From NCBI GenBank assembly GCA_014885115.2, contig WKLE02000159.1, positions 5,898 to 29,704 of the forward strand: a stretch of 23,807 bases of DNA. The letters run 5' to 3'. Every line of letters begins with the position of its first letter. Within the stretch, counting starts at the first letter, position 1. The stretch comes from Asterionellopsis glacialis (lineage: Eukaryota; Bacillariophyta; Plagiogrammaphyceae; Rhaphoneidales; Asterionellopsidaceae). The notes beneath the pieces were generated by a model. The model made no database searches. It was given only the letters and a program-made list of their open reading frames with translations, and was not told where the DNA came from. Both the position numbers and the translations under genes were made by a program. Below, in pieces: positions 1-9,462 of the stretch.

Positions 1-565
1 AAATCAAGAAAATTTTGAAATAAAATCAAGTAGATAAAAGTCTGAATTATTGTATAAAAGAGAGTACTAATTTAAATACAAGTCTAAATCCAGAGAAATG
101 ATATTCGAAATGACAAAACTTATGAAATCGACAAAATTAGTATTATTGGATGCTAGAGTATAAGTTAATGGTTATTGATCTGCTGTGTTCGTATTGGACG
201 CTACTTACTGAGGCTGATGATGATACTGGTTATTGTAGACTAGCTTGAGGACTGTTTTTACACAGTGTCAAAGTTTCTGTACTCGTACTGCTGGTACATG
301 TCGTGTTGGTTACAGGGGGTATACCAACCCTAACTCTAATTGATATAGGAATCTGCGTTTCGAATCAATCGACTGAGTCAAGCTTGGCGAAGAAGGTGCT
401 TCGGGGTTCCTTCGTTCCAGCGCAGGGAGACGTTTTTGTAATCCTTCGTTTTTTAGGGCGCCTTTGCTTCGTACGGCAACACAGGAATCGTCTCTACCGG
501 TACGCAGTTTGCGTGTATGTGAATCCAGACACACAGAATCATCGTTGTCTGTGCGGACGGGCACG
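1..565. other. Intergenic / 5' flank of NDUFV1; no gene seen
   Basis: The first ~250 bases are AT-rich and carry no convincing coding signal. Open frames at 303-725 on both strands overlap each other and look like chance. The frame entering NDUFV1 exon 1 is open back to 464, but its first codon there is TTG, and the first ATG in frame is at 566. This stretch probably holds the promoter and 5' UTR. A small inverted repeat (GTTGGT 305-310 / ACCAAC 323-328) is present and has no assigned role. Confidence 0.5.
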
Positions 566-2352
566 ATGGCGTCATCGTTAGTAAAAGCAGCCCGTGTTGG
601 TGCACGCAACGCCACAAGAAAGGCAGCACGATCATTATCGTCCGATCCGGGAGTTCTTGCTGGAAGCGGGTGAGTAGGTTTCTTGACCCTGTAACGAACT
701 TGCTTGATTTATACGCCATTGTCACAACAAATCATCGACCCGAGAAGCCGACCTCGTGACGACATCATTCGGTGCAAGATTGCGCATGGATCAATATATT
801 TAATTTTTGGAATTTTCTTATTAAAAATTTTGCATTGCCTATTCATTGTCTGTATTGAATATTCCCCTAAACCCTAATCAATCAATCAACTTCTAAACAA
901 ACTCTCCATGCTCCATGCCCTTCTCTTGCTGTTGATCATGATACGCTTGTCAACTTTAGTGCTTATTCTGCAGGCTTGTCGGATCAGGACCGCATCTTTA
1001 CGAATCTATATGGTGAACAGGATTGGCGTTTGAAGGATGCCTTGAAGCGCGGTGATTATGAAGCAACAAAGGAAATCATGTGGATGGGTCCAGACTGGAT
1101 CGTCCAAGAAATTAAAGATTCCGGTTTGAGAGGACGTGGAGGTGCAGGTTTCCCCTCCGGTCTCAAGTGGAGTTTCATGCCCAAGGAAACTGATGGCCGT
1201 CCTTCCTTTTTGGTGGTTAACGCTGATGAATCTGAACCTGGCACCTGTAAGGATCGTGAAATCATGCGTAAGGACCCCCACAAGCTCGTAGAGGGATGTT
1301 TGTTAGCAGGATACGCTATGCGTGCCAGAGCAGCTTACATTTACATTCGCGGTGAATACTTCAACGAGGCCGTTGTTCTTGACGAGGCTATCCACGAAGC
1401 ATACGCCGCCGGTTTAATTGGAAAGAATGCATCCGGGTCTGGTTACGACTTTGACGTCTACCTTCATAGAGGTGCTGGAGCTTACATTTGCGGAGAAGAG
1501 ACTGCCCTCATTGAGAGTTTGGAAGGCCGACAAGGTAAGCCCCGTCTTAAGCCTCCATTCCCTGCCGGTGTTGGGCTGTTCGGATGTCCCTCCACTGTCA
1601 CCAACGTTGAGACAGTCGCCGTAGCACCCACCATTCTCCGTCGTGGAGCATCATGGTTCTCATCTTTTGGTAACGAAAACAACCGTGGAACAAAGCTTTT
1701 CGGTATTTCTGGCCACGTGAAGAACCCCATGGTCGTTGAGGAATCCATGTCTATTCCTCTTCAGGAACTTATTGAAAAGCACTGCGGTGGAATGCGCAAT
1801 GGATGGGATTCTCTCCAAGCGTGTATTCCTGGAGGATCGTCTGTTCCCGTTCTCAACAAGGCTCATTGCGATGAAGCTCTCATGGAGTTCGATGACCTTC
1901 GTAGTCGTGGATCCGGTCTCGGTACTGCGGCTGTAACCATGTTTGATAACACAGTTGACATGGTTGGTGCTATCCGCCGTCTTTCTCACTTTTACAAGCA
2001 CGAATCTTGTGGACAGTGCACACCCTGCCGTGAGGGAACGTCGTGGCTTGAAGAAATTTTGATTCGTATGGAGAAGGGAGATGCTGACAAGCGCGAAATT
2101 CCTATGCTTGAAGAAATCTCACGTCAAATTGAGGGTCATACCATTTGTGCTCTTGGAGATGCAGCGGCCTGGCCTGTACAAGGACTCATCCGTCACTTCA
2201 AGAAGGACATTGAAGACCGTATTGATGATCCTGCTTCCTTTGATCACGAAGCTGCCTTCCAAAAAGCATGGAGTGGAGATCCATTTGACAACGCCGAATG
2301 GGTTAGTGAACATGGTGCTGGTTTGACGTATGCCAAATCATCATCCGCATAA
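566..2352 (+). CDS. NDUFV1: NADH:ubiquinone oxidoreductase 51-kDa subunit, mitochondrial (complex I, NDUFV1/NuoF)
   Basis: Proposed join(566..669, 960..2352), 498 aa. This is the flavoprotein of the complex I N module: it oxidises NADH through FMN and passes electrons to cluster N3. The sequence shows [10 protein letters not shown] (about 93-102) and [14 protein letters not shown] for FMN/NADH binding, a [19 protein letters not shown] block, and the N3 4Fe-4S ligands Cys385, Cys388 and Cys391 (CGQCTPC) plus Cys431 (HTICALGD). Exon 1 encodes an Arg/Ala/Ser-rich presequence ([20 protein letters not shown]) typical of mitochondrial import. The donor is GGG|GTGAGT-like at 670. The acceptor TAG at 957-959 restores the frame, giving [21 protein letters not shown]; the nearer CAG at 971-973 would break it. 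Length and motifs match the family throughout. Product is very sure; the exon 1 junction is likely but not proven. Confidence 0.95.
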
Positions 2353-2791
2353 AGAAATCAGTAAAGTAAAAATCAAAGATGGATTCATCCGTTTTGATTA
2401 TGACAATAATAATCAATATGCATACTAGTTAGTTAGTGAAGGAAGTAAGAATTGCAATTGTGTATTTTTCTTTCACTTTACACTTTAATAGTGTAATTGC
2501 ACGAAAAAAGGAAGCAAAACCTGTTATCACGGGTTGAAAGTAACTTGTTAATTATGGAAAGATGTATACAGAACTAAAGATGTAGCCGAGCTTTCAACTT
2601 TATATTTTACGTGTTTTGTGCTGTCGAAGTAATCCAGAGTTCGATAGAACCCAGATTGAAAGGGACGTCAACATCGTTTATCCGTTAACACACGTGACTT
2701 TTTCATGGTTATTTTGTAATTCCAGAAGGTCTTTTTGAAGTAGTCCTGGGACTTAAAATCTTGTAAAATCAAGTCCGACTCCAATCTCCAA
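2353..2791. other. Convergent 3' intergenic region
   Basis: AT-rich 439 bases between the NDUFV1 stop and the stop of the minus-strand membrane protein gene. It presumably holds both 3' UTRs and polyadenylation sites. No open frame, RNA gene or notable repeat was seen. Confidence 0.5.
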
Positions 2792-3493
2792 CTATTTTTC
2801 GAAAGGTGACGGCAAGCATATAGCAGCCATTCCTAAAGCATCGAATAGGATATGTAGTACGCATACCGCCAATATATTTTCATGGCGTGAAGCATCATAA
2901 AGGATCAAGAGCCAAAAAATACTCATCACCGTGAGAGCGGGTAAACCAGATTTGTGGAAGGGTGATGCATCAGGTTTTACATGTCGAGGGAGAGCCAATG
3001 GCATCCAGAATTTGTCATGAATTAACGCTGAATAGATAGAAAAAGTTGTAAATCCTACCAAATTTGCAATCATTTTCGTTGGTGTCAACGTCGTTTTATC
3101 ATTCGTGAGTGGTGGCAATGCAACAAGGAAAACAAGATCATGTCCTACATCAAATGATGCCAAAATCATAAATGTCTCAAAGATCCCATTCATTATAGAG
3201 AAAATGATAACACCTAGCCAACTTCTTTTTCTTCCAAAATTGGATTGTCTTGAATCCATAATGCGATGTGTTTCATAGGTTACTACAAGAGCCGCAATAT
3301 GCCATTTTGTAAGCTTTTGTTGTTTTCGGATGATGGATGAAAAGGAGTATCCTTTCCAAGTACCAACTAACCATCCAATCGACCAATATATAGCCATTCT
3401 TGTCCAACACTTCCGATTGTTCGGTATCAACGCATTGTGATTCATATGCTCCTTTCCACGATTACTAGTTTTTGTTCTTGTAGAAGTCACCAT
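2792..3493 (-). CDS. Hypothetical multi-pass membrane protein
   Basis: 233 aa if started at the ATG complementary to 3491-3493. The frame stays open to 3547, but only a GTG lies there, with a stop shortly upstream; a second ATG at 3445 is also possible. After a basic, polar N-terminus the protein has five or six hydrophobic segments, including one starting AIYWSIGWLVGTWKGY, then WLGVIIFSIMNGIFETFMIL, a segment ending in LIHDKFWMPLALP, LPALTVMSIFWLLILYDA and a last one containing LHILFDALGMAAICL. His/Glu/Asp residues sit inside the membrane segments (YETHR, FETF, LIHD, LHILFDA), faintly like CPBP-type intramembrane proteases, but the EExxxR and FxxxH signatures are absent, so no function is assigned. 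It is divergent from the PsbP-family gene and convergent with NDUFV1. Confidence 0.7.
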   Translation of the reverse strand: MVTSTRTKTSNRGKEHMNHNALIPNNRKCWTRMAIYWSIGWLVGTWKGYSFSSIIRKQQKLTKWHIAALVVTYETHRIMDSRQSNFGRKRSWLGVIIFSIMNGIFETFMILASFDVGHDLVFLVALPPLTNDKTTLTPTKMIANLVGFTTFSIYSALIHDKFWMPLALPRHVKPDASPFHKSGLPALTVMSIFWLLILYDASRHENILAVCVLHILFDALGMAAICLPSPFEK

Positions 3494-4081
3494 GAACGTT
3501 CCCCTGTTGCTATCGTTATCGTTATTATCTTTTCTTTGTATTGTCACGACCTTGTTTTGAGTGTAGATAATGATATCTAATCCAACCTAGTAAGTTGTCT
3601 TGCCTTCTAATTTAAAGAGGGATGAAGGTTCGGTGTTGAATTAGGCAGCAATAGCGTGTATGTAAAATATCATATTATATGATGTGGGATTCATAATATG
3701 AAGTTGTCGTTCTGGAGGAAGATGGACTTGTATCGCAGGTGTTCGGGTTCTTCGGTTCTTTGCTTTTTTGCGAAAGAGAAAAATCTTTCCTCCCTAGATT
3801 TTTCAAATTTTATGAAACGATAAGAAGTGAAAAATGGCATATCTTTCTGGCTGTATGTCTGTGCTTTGTTCATGCACAGCAGATGGCGTGCAACTTTGAA
3901 CACGCACGTCAACTCTGCGTCAAGGCTAGACATCATCTTTTTTTTATCGGGCCCAAAATTACGCGAGAAAAGAAGCATCAACACGCATCAACAAGATACA
4001 GACCAGATTCATCTCGCTGTATCACACGTATCATTGATATCATCCGATCATATTGGTGATTTATTGATAAATTCAGAGACC
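3494..4081. promoter_or_regulatory. Divergent intergenic region between membrane protein (-) and PsbP-family gene (+)
   Basis: 588 bases that must hold both promoters and 5' UTRs. An open plus frame from 3827 runs into the PsbP-family start, but it begins at a GTG and its translation lacks targeting character, so it is treated as leader. No recognisable regulatory element stands out. Confidence 0.4.
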
Positions 4082-5353
4082 ATGACTGTCCGTTCTTTTC
4101 TTTCAGCTGCATGTGCAGCATTGGTATTGAGTTCCAACGATGTTGCAGCTTTTTCCCCTTTGGCCAACAGCAACAACATGGTCTCAACTACATCTCTTGG
4201 AATGTCCACCGACTCTCGACGTGATTTCCTCAACAGAGTAGCAACTACAAGTGCTGTTGTTGCTGCTGGTCTTGGTTCTGGTGTTATGCCTGCCAACGCT
4301 ATTGGTGGTGGTCTCAACAAGGTTAATGCCAAACTTGCTAGGTAAGGAAATGGGATAAAATGAAAATCTTTTCTGACATTTGATCTGTTACAAAATATAG
4401 ATCGCCAATCTTGCTGTTTTGACCTTTTTATCTTCTCAACTTCTTGTCGTCTTGATTCTTGAATTCACTCCCCCCCCTTTCTTCCCTTGAAATCCTCATG
4501 TGCGTACACGTTCCTTTCAAAACCCACCATAGCTACGGTGTCCCCACTATTTCCAGTCTTCCCGGTGGATTCACACCTTTGGCTGAAATTTATGGCAAGG
4601 GAAAGAATCGTTTCCCTCTCCTTGTTTCTTATGTGCATCCTAGTGATTGGGTTGTAGTGCTTCCCAGTAATGATGCCAATGGAGAAGATGGTACCATTCA
4701 AGTTGGTGAATATGCCAAGGGTGATACAGCCACTTTCTTTTTGTACTCCGATCCAGGAAATGTGAAGGTAAGAATAAAAGAAAATGTGAACATACTTTAT
4801 AGCTTATAGCAACTTTTCAAGCTGGGATTTTTTAACTGTTATTAAGTATCATCCAAACATTGGTTCAAGATAACAATGGACTTCCTTGTTGATAAAATAT
4901 CTTTGACGGTCAACTGTAGTGTATGTTGATTATACGTTGATACGGTGCTAACAATCAATGTCTATCTCTATCACATTTTTCTGTTGTTGTACGTAGAATA
5001 TTGGAGAGCAGCCCAAGTCTTTCTTTCAAGAAGCTGTTATTAAGGCTATTTCTCAAAAGGGAAATAATGTTTATCAAAACTTCAAGGTAACCAAGATTGA
5101 ACCTACCACATCTGGCTATAAGGATCAACAATATGTTCTTGTTGACTTCAAATACGAACTTTTGACTGGTGCTGGATTTGAAGTTGATCGTGTTGGTGTA
5201 GCCTCTGTTACTAGTGTTGGTGATGCTGTTGAAGTTCTTTGGTGTGCCAGTACACGACAGAGGTATAAGAAAACAGAAGATACACTCCGCACTATGGCAA
5301 GTTCCTTTAGGGTATATGCTGATGGTTTAAGTTTCAGTGATGAACTTTTGTAA
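4082..5353 (+). CDS. PsbP-family thylakoid lumen protein (PSII extrinsic/PsbP-domain), plastid-targeted
   Basis: Proposed join(4082..4341, 4533..4767, 4997..5353), 283 aa. All junctions are GT-AG and frame-consistent (donors GTAAGG and GTAAGA; acceptors CATAG and CGTAG). The N-terminus is tripartite: an ER-type signal (1-22) ending VAA|FSP (F24), the diatom plastid motif; a Ser/Thr/Met-rich transit stretch; then a twin-arginine signal SRRDFLNR (45-52) with a hydrophobic Ala-rich core and a probable lumen cleavage after ANA (71-73). The mature part has the PsbP fold signature: FTPLAEIYGKG, a HPSDWVVV strand, FFQEAVIKAI, and the C-terminal YELLTGAGFEVDRVGVASVT and LRTMASSFRV. PsbP-family proteins act in the lumen on the PSII oxygen-evolving side or in its assembly. 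Whether this is canonical PsbP or a PsbP-like/domain paralogue cannot be settled here. Start chosen because the signal peptide begins there and the context AGACCATGA is good. Confidence 0.9.
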
Positions 5354-5983
5354 AGAAACACACATGTGCACAATTAACATTCTTATGGGACACAGTTTCT
5401 ATAAGAAACTGCATTCGAAAAAATACACTCTTTACAAAAGTCTATTAGAAAATTCGTTTTTAAAATTCAAATTTCAATTCAAAAGTTCTTGTACATTCTT
5501 TGTTCAATATTTGGCCAACATGCGGACTGTGAATCAATTCAAGTATTTACGGCAACTCAGCTACATTTTCTACCTTACTGTTACTGTTCAAGTAAGATAT
5601 AATAAATCTTGTTGTTGATTCAATAACCTTATATCCAAGATAAAATTGAACTCATGTCCCCTCATTTACGCGAGGCAAATCCATCAATACACTAGGGTAC
5701 TTCAGCCTGTTGGACTATGGGGCCACTTTGGTAGTTCTAGTAGGTGGTAATGAATTTCAAATCCATCTAGAACCGCTGTCTTATTTTGGGTTTCTCCGGG
5801 AATGATGTAGTACAGTCCACACTTCTTGAGGTTCTGAACCAACAACCGTACTAGAGATTATGAGGACAAGACTCTTACACCGACTTTCCTTCTTTAAAAA
5901 AAAATGAAGGCCAACATTCTTGCGGTCTCATTTCTCTTCCTTTGCTCCAATGATGAATAATTTAATCTAGAGATAATGCTGTA
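5354..5983. other. Intergenic region downstream of the PsbP-family gene
   Basis: AT-rich 3' flank. A 7-bp perfect inverted repeat (GTTCTAG 5734-5740 / CTAGAAC 5767-5773, 26-nt loop) lies inside. The open frames here (for example 5337-5618) are low-complexity and unconvincing. No confident gene. Confidence 0.4.
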
Positions 5984-6675
5984 TTACCAAAATGAATGGA
6001 TGATAGTGTCATCATCCATAATTGGATATGAAAGGAGTGCCCATCCTTGATATAAATGTTCGATCACGTTTCCTATCTTGGGGATCTGAAAACAGAATGA
6101 TTGGCTCATTATTGTTTGTAGAAGATTTTTTGTTGCATTGACAACACCATCATATACAATGTCACAAAAATTAGGAGTGACAGGATGAGGATCACGAGTA
6201 GTACAATATGTATTGTTATGCATTACTCGACTATGACATTATCTTTCCAAAGAATGCCAATTTAAAAATATAAAGGATGAAGATAAAAAATTATATTCTA
6301 CAATTGTATCTGTAGCTGCTTGTTGGTATTCCTTTTTAGGTATCAATTCAATCAGGGTTGGATTGACATTGTGTTTGTTTCGTATGTGCAATACCGAACG
6401 ACCAAGAACCTTACGGCTACAATTATTACCTGTATAATTCAAAATAATACATCATTTGGTAGTGGATGGAACCATTCTTCATAGAATTTAGAGCATTCTT
6501 CGCAAAGAGCTAATTTTGTATTTTGATTGGTTGCAAATTCCAACATATTTGCAAAATTGTACAATCCGATTGCACGTCCGTGTTGATCTATCAACTCCAT
6601 GTAAACAAACATATGACTTTGTTGTTGTAGAGCAGGACTACTGTCGGATTCTCCTTCATCATTTATATTACCCAC
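5984..6675 (-). pseudogene. Decayed or intron-split gene, possibly glycosyltransferase-like
   Basis: Three consecutive minus-strand open segments (6675-6439, 6442-6239, 6223-5984) read like pieces of one protein. The last two share a frame and are separated by a single stop at about 6239-6241, with CHSRV between; the first is in another frame. Segment 1 contains GRAIGLYNFANMLEFA followed by TKLALCEE, recalling the N-terminal G-L-GN-xx-YxxAN...A...L pattern of alpha-1,2-fucosyltransferase-like enzymes. Segment 2 has VLHIRNK, resembling the HIRxGD motif but without GD. Segment 3 has SQSFCFQIPKIGN. No ATG opens the first segment (its start is GTG), although an ATATTAG that could be a splice acceptor precedes it. 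Frame breaks and the missing GD favour a relic. Family assignment is tentative. Confidence 0.35.
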
Positions 6676-6974
6676 CTAATATCTTCGTATATCGAGTAAT
6701 TGTTGTGAATCCAAGAATTTTCGAGGAAGAATCATCAACAAGAATGTTCTTCGCAATACCAAGGGACTAAGTGCCGCCGTTAGAAGGACCAAGAACACCA
6801 AAGCACGACTAAATCAAATTGTTTATAGGTGCCGTTCATCGAGCAGTGGTATCGAGCAGACCCATATAGTCCTAGGCTAGTTAGTGGATGGGTTTGAGAG
6901 ACCAAATAGTGCTGAAAAGTGTTGATTGATTTTCATTCATTTTTCATCTGTTTTATAGATAAAAGATTAAAGAG

Positions 6975-6998
6975 AGTCCTCTAGCTAAAGAGAGGACT
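6975..6998. repeat. Short inverted repeat (AGTCCTCT / AGAGGACT)
   Basis: Eight-base arms separated by 8 nt. The AGTCCT/AGGACT core recurs next to GA-rich tracts at 9691-9705 and 23725-23739. Confidence 0.7.
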
Positions 6999-7038
6999 GC
7001 TTACCGTACCAGGTACTAGAGAAATAGGAATTTAGCAC

Positions 7039-7064
7039 CTCTCTACTCTAGAGAGAGTAGAGAG
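7039..7064. repeat. Perfect inverted repeat of the CT/GA element
   Basis: Arms CTCTCTACTCT (7039-7049) and AGAGTAGAGAG (7054-7064) with a 4-nt spacer. It contains the 11-mer TCTAGAGAGAG (7047-7057) found at three other intergenic sites in the window. Confidence 0.8.
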
Positions 7065-7274
7065 TTCCATTCCCTATCTACTCGCTACATACGCCGGTAT
7101 CTGTCTATGGTACGGTGTCTACAGTATGTAAGAGTATGTAGCATTACTAGTCCTTCCGTCATACGACTTGTGCCAGGATGGGTGATGGCGGCTCTGTTGG
7201 TGTTCTCATCATTATTTTTTTTTAATACGCATTATTTTTTGTTCACCAGGTCGTAACAAAGAACAATTTACAAG

Positions 7275-8261
7275 ATGAAGATTCGTAACTTTCTCTCTCT
7301 TCTCTCTCTCTCTCTTCTTCTATCTCTAGTAGCTGGTAAAGATGTGTATAAGGAGAGAACATCAAGTAGTGCCAGCAGAAAAAGAATATCTTGGCTTTCT
7401 CAGAAGGCTAGCAAAACAAAGCTGGTATCTCTTCAACATGAAAACAACTATGACCTCAGCAAGAAGGACTCGACATTATTGTTGTCACCTTCATCTGCTC
7501 CCATGATTCATCGTCGTGGTGGTGCTGGTCCTTTCAACGACTTAGATGTCGCCAAGTTTGCAACTGTACTTGGGAGTTTGAATGCCGGTTTCATTGCTTT
7601 GGCACCTGTCAAGGCATTGACTATGAATGGTCTCGACCACACTCCACTAACAGAATATATCACTGAATGGATTGGTCATATATTGGTGGCTCAATCCATC
7701 ACAGAGTGGTGCCTCTATTATGGCGGTACAACCCTGAACAAGGCTGTTGGATCTGGTGTACTCTATACTGTCGTATTTACCATCAAATCATTATTGAATG
7801 ATATGCCTGAAAAGATTGGTTTTTCAGCTTTAGGACAATATCTTTTCCTCGTAATCAATACCGTCACGGGATATACACTTTTGACAAGTACGAATGTTCC
7901 CATTTCCAATAAAGTTCTCAAGGCTTATCCGATATTCACCATGGCAATTGCTCTACCATTTTGTATTGAACCTCATAAATTTGGAGAACAACAATGGGGT
8001 GTACATTCAGATAATGTACAGGTCACATATGAATTAAAACAAACAGGATTTACTTTACTCACCAAAGCCATTTATTTATTATTACTTGGGTTTAATATCG
8101 AACCTACCAAGGCACTAGGATACAGCAACATCCCAACATTGGCTGGTATGATAATGACGAACTATATTACCAAGGAAGTGAAACAATTGGATATGTCTAG
8201 TATGGTTCAAAAAGTATTTTTTGTTCTTCGCCTATTCTTCCTTTGGACGCTTGCTTTTTAG
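7275..8261 (+). CDS. Hypothetical secretory-pathway multi-pass membrane protein
   Basis: 328 aa, single exon, ATG at 7275 with AAG just upstream. A clear signal peptide (about 1-21, Leu/Ser-rich, ending LVAG|KDV) is followed by a basic Ser/Lys-rich stretch (22-80) and then five to seven hydrophobic segments: roughly FATVLGSLNAGFIALAPV, EWIGHILVAQSITEWCLYYG, VLYTVVFTIKSLL, LGQYLFLVINTVTGYTLL, FTMAIALPFCI, LLTKAIYLLLLGFNI and the C-terminal FFVLRLFFLWTLAF. There is no ASAFAP-type motif after the signal, so ER/Golgi/plasma membrane or another endomembrane is more likely than plastid. The RGGAGPFNDLDVAKF lead-in looks like a diatom-restricted family, but I cannot name it. The signal peptide is encoded by a CT microsatellite-like tract. 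Confidence 0.8.
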   Translation: MKIRNFLSLLSLSLLLSLVAGKDVYKERTSSSASRKRISWLSQKASKTKLVSLQHENNYDLSKKDSTLLLSPSSAPMIHRRGGAGPFNDLDVAKFATVLGSLNAGFIALAPVKALTMNGLDHTPLTEYITEWIGHILVAQSITEWCLYYGGTTLNKAVGSGVLYTVVFTIKSLLNDMPEKIGFSALGQYLFLVINTVTGYTLLTSTNVPISNKVLKAYPIFTMAIALPFCIEPHKFGEQQWGVHSDNVQVTYELKQTGFTLLTKAIYLLLLGFNIEPTKALGYSNIPTLAGMIMTNYITKEVKQLDMSSMVQKVFFVLRLFFLWTLAF

Positions 8262-8455
8262 ATAAGAAAAGAAAAACAGAGCACCGGGCTCATTCTACTG
8301 ATTGAAATAGTAATACCAGTGTCTTCATTGAAATCGAGAGTAATATCTTTGACAAATTTAACATATAAGTGTTGAAATCTTTTTATTTTACTCTTCATAA
8401 ATTTCTTTTCGTCTACTTTTTCAAATTGTTATACGATAAACAAGTGCTTTGATTT

Positions 8456-8518
8456 CATGACAAGAAACACAGATTCAGAGTTCGTTACGAGTTGCGGCAT
8501 GCCTTTGCCAATGTTGCC
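8456..8518 (-). pseudogene. Relic of a copper amine oxidase 3' end (last codons plus start of 3' UTR)
   Basis: About 80% identical to 9868-9930, the C-terminus and downstream flank of the amine oxidase gene. On the minus strand it reads LAKACRNS-stop (stop at 8487-8485), against LAKACCSS-stop in the intact gene; the bases following the stop (AACGAACTC) and a CATGA...GAAACAC block further out are also shared. Weaker TTTTATTTTAC similarity continues into 8380-8455. Upstream of it the amine oxidase sequence is absent and the two-TM hypothetical protein gene sits instead, so this is a broken duplicate. Confidence 0.75.
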
Positions 8519-8535
8519 AATGTCGTTATCAAAGT

Positions 8536-9318
8536 TCAAACTAAGTTCAGAGTTCGCGGATCTGGTAATGCTGTCCATACAATATACCTTGAATGTGCCG
8601 TCATTCTTCCTCTCCTAATAGTGTAATACACTACTGATGCCCTGATACCATGTTTCGCAAAGCGACTTTGAAATCTTGCAACAGTATTGTCCACTTTATC
8701 AAATAGTGTTGGTCTCAAACAATAGAAAATTAGCGCGAAAATAATAATTAAAGCCACCACAAACAAAAACGGATAATTATCGTAATCCACCTTTGTTGCT
8801 ACTAGGTAAATGGCAGAAATCACGATGCACTTGTAAATGATAGTATTCCAATCTCCAGCCCTCAAATCATTCGAGAAAGCACGACTGAACTCTGTCCATA
8901 ACTCATCGTCAATGGAAGATAAAAAAAGTGATTCTGGTGGCTTCGTAGGAGGAGCTGCAAGATTCCAAGTAGGAAAATCAGCAAATCTAGGGTATAAATG
9001 ATGAGAAGGAGAGCAAAAAAGTTTTGATACGATGAAGCCTTCCACATGTCCAGTAAGGAGGTAAGGTGGTGCACCGCCATATGAGTCTATTTCAACCCTC
9101 GCACTTTGTGGTTGCTGTGAAGATGCAGACGCTATACCATTTTGATGCGTATGTTGTGAAGGCGATTGTAAGTTATTGCCTTCTTTAATTAAAGCATAAT
9201 TTGTTTTAGCACCATCAGTGGGAGTAGGAGAAGACAGATCGCAACCTGAAGACATAGTTGGAAGTTCTTGGTGTCTTTCGTCAAGGTTCATCTTCTGAGA
9301 GACCGCTGATAGATGCAT
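8536..9318 (-). CDS. Hypothetical protein with two C-terminal transmembrane helices
   Basis: 260 aa, ATG at 9318. The N-terminal ~120 residues are polar and Ser/Gln/Pro-rich, probably disordered. A short conserved-looking segment, LSSIDDELWTEFSRAFSNDL (about 133-152), precedes two hydrophobic helices (about 158-175 and 183-201) and a basic C-terminal tail (FQSRFAKHGI...YYTIRRGRMTAHSRYIVW). This suggests a small integral membrane protein with a cytosolic N-terminal tail; family unknown. Its stop lies just upstream of the amine oxidase C-terminal relic, and the same frame continues past the stop into that relic (…LAKACRNS), so the present 3' end may be a recombination junction. No signal peptide was seen. 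Confidence 0.65.
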   Translation of the reverse strand: MHLSAVSQKMNLDERHQELPTMSSGCDLSSPTPTDGAKTNYALIKEGNNLQSPSQHTHQNGIASASSQQPQSARVEIDSYGGAPPYLLTGHVEGFIVSKLFCSPSHHLYPRFADFPTWNLAAPPTKPPESLFLSSIDDELWTEFSRAFSNDLRAGDWNTIIYKCIVISAIYLVATKVDYDNYPFLFVVALIIIFALIFYCLRPTLFDKVDNTVARFQSRFAKHGIRASVVYYTIRRGRMTAHSRYIVWTALPDPRTLNLV

Positions 9319-9375
9319 GTTGTATCAGGTATCTTGTACCCCTGGTACCATAGGTTGCCCTACCTGTTACCCTGG

Positions 9376-9441
9376 TACCTGGTACCTGGCACGGCATTAG
9401 TCCTAGGACCCTACCAGGTACCAGGTACCAGGTACCAGGTA
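9376..9441. repeat. Inverted arrays: TACCTGG x2 and CCAGGTA x4 with internal palindrome
   Basis: The 7-bp unit CCAGGTA occurs four times without mismatch at 9414-9441. Its reverse complement TACCTGG occurs twice at 9376-9389. GTCCTAGGAC (9400-9409) lies between, so the strand can fold into a nested hairpin. Confidence 0.85.
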
Positions 9442-9442
9442 G

Positions 9443-9462
9443 AGGTATTTTAAAAAATACCT
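9443..9462. repeat. Perfect inverted repeat, 9-bp arms and 2-nt spacer
   Basis: AGGTATTTT (9443-9451) and AAAATACCT (9454-9462). It directly follows the CCAGGTA array and looks like part of the same foldback cluster. Confidence 0.8.

Larger units (their letters stand above)
6676..7274. other. Repeat-bearing intergenic region upstream of the signal-peptide membrane protein
   Basis: Contains several short palindromes: AGTCCTCT 6975-6982 / AGAGGACT 6991-6998; GTACCAGGTAC at 7006-7016; and a perfect 11-bp inverted repeat 7039-7049 / 7054-7064. A poly-T run near 7212-7222 lies close to the following start codon. No coding signal was found. Confidence 0.5.

Noticed and set aside
971..973. CAG as the 3' splice site of the NDUFV1 intron
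   Set aside because: It puts two bases before the frame where one is needed after exon 1 ending at 669, so the protein would shift; TAG 957-959 fits.
2792..3493. CPBP/Abi-type intramembrane protease assignment
   Set aside because: Only LHILFDA resembles a motif; EExxxR and FxxxH are not present in proper order.
3827..4081. 85-residue N-terminal extension of the PsbP-family protein
   Set aside because: It starts at GTG and would bury the signal peptide that begins at the 4082 ATG.
4342..4996. Further intronic snoRNAs in the PsbP-family introns, and in the NDUFV1 intron at 670-959
   Set aside because: No C box/D box pair with a terminal stem and no recognisable rRNA guide was found there.
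5640..5735. Possible tRNA with a long variable arm (minus strand; GAGTTCAATT T-loop-like sequence)
   Set aside because: No matching acceptor stem and no good anticodon stem could be formed.
9414..9441. CRISPR-like or minisatellite array
   Set aside because: The 7-bp units are contiguous with no spacers and there are only four; described as a palindromic repeat instead.
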